This document shows positions 1 through 6,301 of a stretch of 12,703 nucleotides of DNA, piece by piece; the stretch's first letter is position 1; the number at the start of each line of letters is the position of its first letter. A program made the translations under genes and the position numbers. Origin of the DNA: an uncultured Ruminococcus sp. (lineage in GTDB: Bacteria > Bacillota > Clostridia > Oscillospirales > Ruminococcaceae); assembly GCA_937942105.1 (NCBI GenBank), contig CALDFS010000003.1:1-12703 (forward strand), in the 5' to 3' direction. The notes under the pieces are model-generated. The model worked only from the letters and a program-made list of their open reading frames with translations. It made no database searches and was not told where the DNA came from.

Positions 1-12
1 CGCCGCACTGTC

Positions 13-41
13 TTGACAAAGCCCACGTCATATTATAAACT
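13..41 (+). promoter_or_regulatory. Probable sigma-A promoter of the aconitase operon
   Basis: A perfect -35 hexamer TTGACA lies at 13-18. The best-spaced -10 is TAAACT at 36-41 (17-nt spacer). TATAAA at 34-39 is closer to consensus but leaves only 15 nt. The DNA from 31 to 60 is AT-rich. A strong ribosome binding site (AAGGAGAGG, about 65-73) follows, 8 nt before the ATG at 82. The -10 assignment is uncertain. Confidence 0.5.
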
Positions 42-81
42 ATAGTGTATACTCTATTATGTAAAAAGGAGAGGTTTACTT

Positions 82-2013
82 ATGGGATATACTGCCGCTG
101 AAAAGATACTTAAGGCACATCTTGTTGAGGGCGAATTCAAAAAGGGCTGCGAAATAGGAATAAAAATCGACCAGACCCTTACGCAGGACGCTACCGGAAC
201 AATGGCTTACATAGAATACGAGGCTATGGGCGTGCCCCGCGTAAGAACTGAAAAAAGCGTTGCCTATATAGACCACAACACCCTGCAAACAGGCTTTGAA
301 AATGCCGACGATCACCGCTTTATCGGCTCGGTTGCAAAAAAGCGCGGAATCAGCTTTTCACGCCCAGGAAACGGTATCTGCCATCAGGTGCACCTTGAAC
401 GCTTCGGAATCCCCGGAAAGACGCTTATCGGCTCCGACTCGCACACTCCCACCGGCGGCGGCTTGGGCATGATAGCCATAGGCGCCGGCGGACTTGACGT
501 TGCGGTTGCCATGGGCGGCGGCACATACTACATCACATATCCCAAGATAGTTAAAATAGAGCTTACAGGCAAGCTAAGCCCCTGGGTTTCCGCTAAGGAC
601 GTTATTCTGGAAGTCTTAAGAAGAATGAGTGTTAAGGGCGGAGTAGGAAAGATAATAGAATACTGCGGCGATGGCGTTAAGACCCTAAGCGTTCCCGAAA
701 GGGCGACAATCACCAATATGGGCGCCGAGCTTGGAGCAACTACCAGCATCTTCCCCTCGGACGAGCGCACCTATGAATTCTTAAAGGCACAGAAGCGCGA
801 GGATGTGTGGGTGGAAGTCAAAGCGGATGATGACGCCGTTTATGATGAGGAGCTTACCATAGACCTTGGCAGCTTAGAGCCGATGGTTGCCTGCCCGCAC
901 TCGCCTGACAATGTTAAAACCGTCCGCGAGCTTGCAGGAATGAAGATAGATCAGGCACTTATAGGCTCCTGCACCAACTCATCATTGCTCGATATGATGA
1001 AGGTTGCATATATCCTGAAGGGCAAGACCGCCCACCCCGACGTTTCTCTTGGAATAGCCCCCGGCTCGAAGCAGGTGCTCAACATGATATCGCGCAGCGG
1101 CGCACTTTCGGATATCATTGACGCAGGCGCGCGAATCCTTGAATCCGCCTGCGGTCCATGTATAGGAATGGGACAGTCCCCCAACTCAAAGGGCGTATCG
1201 CTTCGCACATTTAACCGCAACTTCTTAGGCAGAAGCGGCACTAAGGACGCCGGAATCTACCTTGTCTCCCCAGAAACCGCCGCGGCTTCGGCAATAACAG
1301 GCGTTCTGACCGACCCGAGGACCTTGGGCGAAATGCCGCAGTTTGACATTCCGAATGAGTTTATTATAAACGACAATATGGTAACTCTGCCGGCGGGCGA
1401 TAACGAATATGAGAGCGTTGAAGTGCTCAGAGGTCCTAACATAAAGGACTATCCCAAGACCTCTCCGCTTTCGGACAGCTTAAGTGTTGAATGTTCCTTA
1501 AAGACCGGCGACAATATAACCACCGATCACATCATGCCGGCAGGTGCGAAAATTCTTCCTCTGCGCTCGAACATCCCGGAAATTTCAAAGCACTGCTTTG
1601 AGGTTGTAGACACAGAATTTCCGGAAAGGGCACTGTCTCTCGGCGAAAGCGTGATTGTAGGCGGCTCGAACTACGGTCAAGGTTCCTCACGCGAACACGC
1701 TGCACTTGCTCCTTTGTACCTTGGAATCAAGGCGGTAATAGTAAAGTCGTTTGCGCGAATCCACAAGGCTAACCTTGTTAACGCGGGAATCCTGCCGCTG
1801 ACATTTGAGAACGAAGCGGATTATGACTGCGTTTCTCAGGGGGACAAGCTTGAATTATCCGCTTTAAGAGCGGCTGTAAAGGATAAGAACAGCGTTGTGA
1901 TGAAAAACGCCACCAACGGCAAGGAAATTACTCTGAAAATCGAGCTTTCCGAAAGAGAGCGCGAAATAATCCTTGCCGGCGGACTTCTTGACTACACAAG
2001 GTCAAAGATATAA
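82..2013 (+). CDS. acn: Aconitate hydratase (aconitase), [4Fe-4S] enzyme
   Basis: Isomerises citrate to isocitrate through cis-aconitate in the cytoplasm, in the oxidative arm of the citrate pathway. The 643-residue protein is the short aconitase form seen in Clostridia rather than the ~900-residue AcnA. The three cluster cysteines are visible: C297 in GSCTNSS, and C357 and C360 in ACGPCIGMG. The substrate-site motif SDSHTPTGGG starts at S118. The C-terminal swivel domain begins near GDNITTDHIMPAG, and GGSNYGQGSSREHA (527-540) carries the catalytic serine and arginine. The ATG at 82 is preceded by AAGGAGAGG at good spacing. The gene heads a + strand run with an RNA methyltransferase (4-nt gap) and isocitrate dehydrogenase, so it acts with the latter to make 2-oxoglutarate, probably for glutamate synthesis. 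Homoaconitase or isopropylmalate isomerase is less likely because the full single-chain aconitase architecture and the icd neighbour fit aconitase. Confidence 0.95.
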   Translation: MGYTAAEKILKAHLVEGEFKKGCEIGIKIDQTLTQDATGTMAYIEYEAMGVPRVRTEKSVAYIDHNTLQTGFENADDHRFIGSVAKKRGISFSRPGNGICHQVHLERFGIPGKTLIGSDSHTPTGGGLGMIAIGAGGLDVAVAMGGGTYYITYPKIVKIELTGKLSPWVSAKDVILEVLRRMSVKGGVGKIIEYCGDGVKTLSVPERATITNMGAELGATTSIFPSDERTYEFLKAQKREDVWVEVKADDDAVYDEELTIDLGSLEPMVACPHSPDNVKTVRELAGMKIDQALIGSCTNSSLLDMMKVAYILKGKTAHPDVSLGIAPGSKQVLNMISRSGALSDIIDAGARILESACGPCIGMGQSPNSKGVSLRTFNRNFLGRSGTKDAGIYLVSPETAAASAITGVLTDPRTLGEMPQFDIPNEFIINDNMVTLPAGDNEYESVEVLRGPNIKDYPKTSPLSDSLSVECSLKTGDNITTDHIMPAGAKILPLRSNIPEISKHCFEVVDTEFPERALSLGESVIVGGSNYGQGSSREHAALAPLYLGIKAVIVKSFARIHKANLVNAGILPLTFENEADYDCVSQGDKLELSALRAAVKDKNSVVMKNATNGKEITLKIELSEREREIILAGGLLDYTRSKI

Positions 2014-2017
2014 CACC

Positions 2018-2989
2018 ATGGGCGGTGAAAATAAAAGCTTAGAGCTTATAAAATCACTTCTTACCGAGCAGTACGGTGCGGAGCTTGCTTCAAAAATCCT
2101 TTCGGGATATTTTGCAAACCGCAAGCCGAGCCTTCGCATAAACCCGCTTAAGGGCGAACGTGAAAGCACACTTTCCGAGCTTAAAAGCGCCGGTATAGAG
2201 CTTACCCCCGCCGGATGGTATGAGGATGGCTTTGTAATCGAAAATGCCAACGAATCGGCGATACAGGCGCTTCCCACCTATGCGGAGGGGCGGGTGTATC
2301 TGCAAAGCCTTAGCTCAATGCTCCCTCCGATTCTTATGAATCCGAAAATAGGCACGGATATTCTTGATATGGCGGCGGCTCCCGGCTCGAAGACTACTCA
2401 GATAGCGGCAATCACTAAAAACAATTGCCGCATAACCGCCTGTGAGATGAATCACATCCGTGCGGAGCGGCTTCGGCACAATGTTTCGCTTCTGGGTGCA
2501 AGCGGCGTTTACGTTATGGAGACAGATTCGCGGCGGCTTGATTCCGCATTCAGCTTCGATTCTGTGCTTTTGGACGCTCCCTGTTCCGGCAGCGGAACGC
2601 TTCACTTTAATGAAGAAACTTCGCAGGAAAACTCAGGCTTCACCGAGGAGCTTATTTCAAAATGCGTCCGCTCTCAGAAGGCACTTATCGCTAAGGCAAT
2701 ATCGCTGTTAAAGCCGGGGCGGGAAATGATGTACTCCACCTGCTCGATTCTATCAAGAGAGAACGAGGATATTGTCAGCTGGGCACTATCCGGCGGCGGA
2801 GTGGAGATAGTCCCGCTGTGCGAGGATTGGCTTGATACGTTGCCAAGGCTGCCGGTCAGAATTGACGGAACATTATGCGTAATGCCGGATGAGCATTATG
2901 AGGGATTCTTTATTGCGAAACTAAAAAAGGTAGGAAAATCAAATCTTAAAATACAGGAAAGCAAGCCCAAGGGCAGACGCAGACATTAA
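2018..2989 (+). CDS. rRNA cytosine-C5 methyltransferase, NOL1/NOP2/Sun (RsmB/RsmF-like) family
   Basis: SAM-dependent enzyme expected to methylate a cytosine at C5 in ribosomal RNA (or tRNA). From the ATG at 2018 it has 323 residues. Visible motifs are the SAM-binding motif I DMAAAPGSKTTQIA (117-130), motif IV DAPCSGSGTL with C189, and motif VI YSTCS with C242; the two cysteines are the release and catalytic pair of this family. The N-terminal RKPSLRINPLK is the usual RNA-binding entry. It ends in a basic tail (about residues 303-323) with no PUA-like C-terminal domain of the longer RsmF enzymes. The frame is open back to 1973, but that start lies deep in acn. The ATG at 2018 is 4 nt after the acn stop, with only a weak, distant AAGGT before it, which suggests translational coupling. 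The exact target base cannot be read from sequence. Confidence 0.9.
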   Translation: MGGENKSLELIKSLLTEQYGAELASKILSGYFANRKPSLRINPLKGERESTLSELKSAGIELTPAGWYEDGFVIENANESAIQALPTYAEGRVYLQSLSSMLPPILMNPKIGTDILDMAAAPGSKTTQIAAITKNNCRITACEMNHIRAERLRHNVSLLGASGVYVMETDSRRLDSAFSFDSVLLDAPCSGSGTLHFNEETSQENSGFTEELISKCVRSQKALIAKAISLLKPGREMMYSTCSILSRENEDIVSWALSGGGVEIVPLCEDWLDTLPRLPVRIDGTLCVMPDEHYEGFFIAKLKKVGKSNLKIQESKPKGRRRH

Positions 2990-3018
2990 CATAAACTCAT
3001 TTGAAAGGAATGATAAGC

Positions 3019-4236
3019 ATGGCAAAAATAGAAATGATTACCCCCATGGTCGAGATGGATGGCGACGAGATGACAAGGGTCATCTGGCAGATGATAAAGG
3101 ACCAGCTGATACTCCCCTATGTCAATCTTAAGAGCGAGTATTATGATTTAGGTCTTGTTCACCGCAACGAAACTAACGATCAGGTAACCATCGATTCGGC
3201 GGAGGCTACCAAGAAGTACGGCGTTGCAGTAAAGTGCGCGACCATCACCCCGAATGCGGCGAGAGTCGAGGAGTACAAGCTTAAAGAGATGTGGAAGTCG
3301 CCCAACGGCACTATCAGGGCGATTCTGGATGGCACAGTATTCCGCGCACCAATCATAATAAAGGGCATAACCCCATTTATTCCGACATGGACAAAGCCGA
3401 TCACCATTGCAAGGCACGCCTATGGCGATATCTACAAGAACACCGAGCTGAAAGTCCCCAAAGGCTCAAAGGCCGAGCTTGTTGTTACCGATGAGAACGG
3501 CAACGAAACAAGGGCGCTTATAAACAACTTTGCAGCAAGCGACGGCATTATTCAGGGCGTTCACAATTTAGACAGCTCGATTTCCGCCTTTGCGCGCGCC
3601 TGCCTTAACTACGCTCTTGACACCAGGCAGGACATATGGTTCGCTGCGAAGGACACTATCTCAAAGGTCTACGACCACAGATTCAAGGATATCTTCGCGG
3701 AAATCTACGAAAACGAGTACAAGGAAAGGTTTGAAGCCGCCGGAATCGAATATTTCTACACGCTTATTGACGACGCTGTTGCGCGGGTAGTCAAGTCCAA
3801 GGGCGGAATGATCTGGGCTTGCAAGAACTACGACGGCGATGTTATGAGCGATATGGTTGCCACCGCTTACGGAAGCTTAGGTCTGATGACATCGGTGCTT
3901 GTCTCACCTGACGGTATTTATGAATACGAAGCCGCCCACGGAACCGTTCAGCGCCACTATTACAAGTGGCTAAAGGGTGAAAAGACCTCTACAAATCCTG
4001 TTGCCACGATATTCGCGTGGTCGGGAGCGCTGCGAAAGCGCGGAGAGCTTGACAGTATCCCAGCCCTGTGCGATTATGCCGACAAGCTTGAGAGAGCTAC
4101 TATATCCACCATAGAGTCGGGTATTATGACCGGCGACATGGCGGCGCTTTCCACCATAGAAAACAAACGCACCGTTTACTCTGAGGAGTTCCTTGATGCA
4201 ATTGCCACTAAGCTTGCAGAGCTTATGAACGCATAA
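3019..4236 (+). CDS. icd: NADP-dependent isocitrate dehydrogenase, eukaryote-like (IDH1-type) subfamily
   Basis: Oxidatively decarboxylates isocitrate to 2-oxoglutarate with reduction of NADP. The 405-residue protein aligns by eye with human IDH1 almost without gaps rather than with E. coli Icd. Active-site residues keep nearly the IDH1 numbering: S94, N96, R100 in SPNGTIRAIL, R109, R132 in ARHAYGDIY, Y139, K211, and the metal-binding aspartates D251, D274 and D278 (IACKNYDGDV-type block near 266-278). HGTVQRHYYKW (307-317) is the NADP-specificity loop, with R312 and H313 matching IDH1 R314/H315. The ATG at 3019 is chosen over the TTG at 3001 because AAAGGAA (3004-3010) is a well-placed ribosome binding site for it and the protein then starts MAKIEMITPMVEMDGDEMTR. 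It follows acn and the methyltransferase by about 30 nt and ends at a strong hairpin. Likely function with acn is anabolic 2-oxoglutarate and NADPH supply. Confidence 0.96.
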   Translation: MAKIEMITPMVEMDGDEMTRVIWQMIKDQLILPYVNLKSEYYDLGLVHRNETNDQVTIDSAEATKKYGVAVKCATITPNAARVEEYKLKEMWKSPNGTIRAILDGTVFRAPIIIKGITPFIPTWTKPITIARHAYGDIYKNTELKVPKGSKAELVVTDENGNETRALINNFAASDGIIQGVHNLDSSISAFARACLNYALDTRQDIWFAAKDTISKVYDHRFKDIFAEIYENEYKERFEAAGIEYFYTLIDDAVARVVKSKGGMIWACKNYDGDVMSDMVATAYGSLGLMTSVLVSPDGIYEYEAAHGTVQRHYYKWLKGEKTSTNPVATIFAWSGALRKRGELDSIPALCDYADKLERATISTIESGIMTGDMAALSTIENKRTVYSEEFLDAIATKLAELMNA

Positions 4237-5702
4237 ATATTGCAAAATATCCCGCCCTGATGACATAACATCAAGGCGGGATTATTATTGGATTTGTCGT
4301 TTGTCGGCACTACTTGGTTTCCGCTTCCTCTACCATCTTCCTTGCGCTGGGTGAAGGTGCTGTCGCTGTTTCTTGTATAGTTGATAATGGTATCTACTAT
4401 CGGAGCAACACGATCGCCAAGACCTTCGCCGAATATGATCTGCGTGTTGTGAGAGTGAGCTATTTCATACATGGTATCCCACATATCAAGCATTTCTTCC
4501 GTCCAGCCCTTCTTTTCCTGAAGCTGTCTGCGGTCGAAGCTGGTAACAGTGGGGTCAACGGTCTTGAATCTGTCGCACGCCGCAAGGAGCGCTACAGCCT
4601 CGGGGTGAGGTGCGCCGTTGATAAGGTTATAGCCCTTGATTTTAGAATCGATATAATACTCGCCGTCGCCATTGGGATCTCTTGGAACGGGAACTATCAT
4701 AAGCTCGCCCGCTCTGATATCGCCGAAGATGGCGTCATACTCTTCCGCACTGCGGCACTCGTCGAACACATACCACGGGTCCATTGCAAAGAGCGTTTTG
4801 CCTTCCTTCATTCCGCCGCCCTCGGCTTCGTAGTTAAGAGTCCAGCCATTGGTCCACATGGGGAAGCAAAGCTCGTTCTTCATAACCTCATACAGCCAGT
4901 TGGAGGCGCGCTCGATTCTTGGGTCGTCAAGATTTGAAACAAACTTACCGGTTTCAGTGTCTAATTCAACAAGATATGTGCCGGTTGAAGAGAACAGGGC
5001 TTCCTCGGTATGCCATGCGTTGAAGGCATATCTGCCTTCCTCCGCATCGGTGTAATCCAAAGACATTTCCATCATTTTATCCCATGTCCATTCGTTGTTA
5101 TAGAACAGCTCTGCGGGATCGTCGAATCCCAATTCATCCATCTGCTTGCGATTATATACTACCACGCAGTTGGCAATAACGTCTGTAATAAAGACGTAGT
5201 GCTTTCCGCCGACAGAGAAATAGGTATCCGCCATGTATTTCATTTCAGACCACAACGGGTCGCTGTAATCTATGTAATCATCAACCGGCTGGAACATGCC
5301 TTTAATTGAATAATACGGGAAATCGGTTGCCCATGCCGCATAGAAATCCGAAACATCATCCGCCAAAAGAAGGTTGGCGAGCGTTGTCCACCTTTCGCCG
5401 AAGGTGCATTCTATCCATTCGATATCACAGCCGTATTTTTCCTTGAACGTCCAGTATCCGGTCTGAAGCATTTCCTGCTCGGAATAGTTCTGAAGGTCAT
5501 TGCGGTAGCCGTAGAGCCTTATAACAGTGTCCTTACAGGAAACCGTTTCAGCGTCCGGCAGGTAGATGCCTGCGGCGTTTAAAATCGCTTCGGCGTCCTC
5601 GGTCGAAAGTGTAAGCTGTATGACTTCCCTTTTGGGCTTGCCGCAGCCAACAAGAGCAATAACCAACACGAGTGTTAACAATAGTGCAAATATTCTCTTC
5701 AT
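4176..5702 (-). CDS. Extracellular solute-binding lipoprotein (family 1-like), probably frameshifted near its 3' end
   Basis: Secreted, lipid-anchored binding protein of the ABC sugar-transporter type. It starts MKRIFALLLT with a basic n-region, a hydrophobic core and lipobox LVGC, so C20 is the lipidated residue. The body has solute-binding-protein features (NEWTWDKM, GRYAFNAW, PRDPNGDG, GLGDRVAP) and is paralogous end to end to the lipoprotein at 9722-11152. GGAGGG precedes the ATG and a well-formed promoter lies at 5744-5772. Oddity: the open frame reaches 4176, inside antisense icd and across a terminator, and its last ~55 residues look non-coding. Skipping one base in the CCC at 4349-4351 gives STFT-SARKMVEEAETK and a stop at 4310, just before the terminator; the paralog has STWAQLKE at the equivalent place. 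The native gene was probably 4310-5702, about 464 residues. No permease or ATPase genes adjoin it. The ligand is unknown. Confidence 0.85.
   Translation of the reverse strand: MKRIFALLLTLVLVIALVGCGKPKREVIQLTLSTEDAEAILNAAGIYLPDAETVSCKDTVIRLYGYRNDLQNYSEQEMLQTGYWTFKEKYGCDIEWIECTFGERWTTLANLLLADDVSDFYAAWATDFPYYSIKGMFQPVDDYIDYSDPLWSEMKYMADTYFSVGGKHYVFITDVIANCVVVYNRKQMDELGFDDPAELFYNNEWTWDKMMEMSLDYTDAEEGRYAFNAWHTEEALFSSTGTYLVELDTETGKFVSNLDDPRIERASNWLYEVMKNELCFPMWTNGWTLNYEAEGGGMKEGKTLFAMDPWYVFDECRSAEEYDAIFGDIRAGELMIVPVPRDPNGDGEYYIDSKIKGYNLINGAPHPEAVALLAACDRFKTVDPTVTSFDRRQLQEKKGWTEEMLDMWDTMYEIAHSHNTQIIFGEGLGDRVAPIVDTIINYTRNSDSTFTQRKEDGRGSGNQVVPTNDKSNNNPALMLCHQGGIFCNIYAFISSASLVAIASRNSSE
4251..4289. terminator. 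Bidirectional rho-independent terminator between icd and the first lipoprotein gene
   Basis: A 12-bp stem (arms 4251-4262 and 4269-4280, one C-A mismatch) closes a 6-nt loop ACATAA. On the + strand it is followed by ATTATTATT; on the - strand by ATATTTTGCAATATTT. It sits 14 nt after the icd stop. The literal open frame of the convergent lipoprotein gene runs straight through it, which is one reason to suspect that frame. Confidence 0.85.
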
Positions 5703-5743
5703 TTTGTTCCCTCCGCTTGTGAAATTAATATAACGCTATTAAC

Positions 5744-5772
5744 AAAATACCATACTTTTAGTGCAAAGTCAA
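5744..5772 (-). promoter_or_regulatory. Promoter of the first lipoprotein gene
   Basis: On the - strand, TTGACT (5767-5772) and TATTTT (5744-5749) are separated by exactly 17 nt. They lie about 40 nt upstream of the ATG at 5702, which has GGAGGG as ribosome binding site. The promoter diverges from the repressor promoter at 5861-5889. Confidence 0.65.
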
Positions 5773-5803
5773 TAATAAATTATGAATGTAAATTTATTTC
5801 AAT

Positions 5804-5828
5804 GTAAATATTCTTAGATAATATTTAC
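5804..5828. repeat. Perfect 9-bp inverted repeat between two divergent promoters
   Basis: GTAAATATT (5804-5812) and AATATTTAC (5820-5828) are perfect reverse complements around the 7-nt spacer CTTAGAT. The word AATGTAAAT also occurs as a direct repeat at 5785-5793 and 5801-5809. The element lies between the -35 boxes of the divergent lipoprotein and repressor promoters, a typical place for a regulator site. The surrounding DNA is very AT-rich, so chance cannot be excluded, and no U-run or gene end suggests a terminator. Confidence 0.4.
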
Positions 5829-5860
5829 TAAAAGAATTTATTATTTTTTCTGCAAACCCC

Positions 5861-5889
5861 TTGACAAGTTGCTACTACTGTGGTAGTAT
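5861..5889 (+). promoter_or_regulatory. Promoter of the repressor/protease operon
   Basis: Perfect TTGACA (5861-5866), a 17-nt spacer, and TAGTAT (5884-5889). The -10 overlaps the right arm of the palindromic operator at 5873-5888. A ribosome binding site GAAAGGAAAA (5921-5930) precedes the ATG at 5937. The 5' leader also contains the 10-bp perfect palindrome GACTATAGTC at 5906-5915. Confidence 0.8.
5873..5888. promoter_or_regulatory. BlaI/MecI-type operator
   Basis: TACTACTGTGGTAGTA has perfect 6-bp arms (TACTAC/GTAGTA) around TGTG. BlaI, MecI and CopY repressors are known to bind dyads of the TACA/TGTA kind lying between the -35 and -10 of their own operons. This dyad has that form and covers the spacer and -10 directly upstream of a BlaI-family gene, so autorepression is the natural reading. 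Confidence 0.75.
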
Positions 5890-5936
5890 GATATTGAGCT
5901 CATAAGACTATAGTCGTATAGAAAGGAAAATGTAAA

Positions 5937-6296
5937 ATGGACGTCAAGCTTTTTGATTCTGAATTAAAGGTAATGGATGTTATCTGGCGAGAGGGCGATA
6001 TTCCCGCCAAGCGAATCGCTCAGATTCTGGGCGAGGAGGTCGGCTGGAACGTCAACACCACCTACACTCTTATTAAAAGATGTATAGGCAAGGGAGCTGT
6101 TGAAAGAATCGAGCCAAACTTCGTCTGCCATGCGCTCATCGCGCGTGAGGAGGTTCAGGCCGCGCAGACCGACGAGCTTATAGACCGTGTTTACGGCGGC
6201 TCTGCGGATATGCTGTTTGCCTCGCTTCTGTCGCGTAAAAAGCTCTCTCCGGAACAGATAGCCAAGCTTAAAAAGCTGGTTGACGAGTTGGAGTAA
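5937..6296 (+). CDS. BlaI/MecI/CopY-family winged-helix transcriptional repressor
   Basis: Dimeric DNA-binding repressor expected to sit on the operator at 5873-5888 and shut off its own operon until it is cleaved or released. The 119 residues match the family's usual length. The N-terminal winged helix starts LFDSELKVMDVIWREGDIPA, and the recognition helix lies in GWNVNTTYTLIKRCIGKGAV (about 36-55). The wing carries VERIEPNFVCHALI. The C-terminal helices (about 85-119, MLFASLLSRKKLSPEQIAKL) form the dimerisation part, where BlaI and MecI are proteolysed. It is followed after 5 nt by a BlaR1-like protease, the classic pairing. No beta-lactamase or penicillin-binding-protein gene is next to it, so I do not call it blaI. 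CopY is unlikely because there is no C-terminal cysteine cluster and no copper gene nearby. Confidence 0.92.
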   Translation: MDVKLFDSELKVMDVIWREGDIPAKRIAQILGEEVGWNVNTTYTLIKRCIGKGAVERIEPNFVCHALIAREEVQAAQTDELIDRVYGGSADMLFASLLSRKKLSPEQIAKLKKLVDELE

Positions 6297-6301
6297 CTGC
6301 A

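Noticed and set aside
3001..3018. TTG start for isocitrate dehydrogenase at 3001
   Set aside because: The ribosome binding site AAAGGAA lies inside this extension and serves the ATG at 3019, where family homology begins.
4176..4309. The C-terminal extension of the first lipoprotein across the terminator
   Set aside because: It is non-protein-like, includes antisense icd and a hairpin, and has no counterpart in the paralog; it is best explained by a frameshift.
4314..4937. A 207-codon open frame on the + strand opposite the first lipoprotein gene
   Set aside because: It is fully antisense to a clear lipoprotein gene, has no ribosome binding site, and its translation resembles no protein family.
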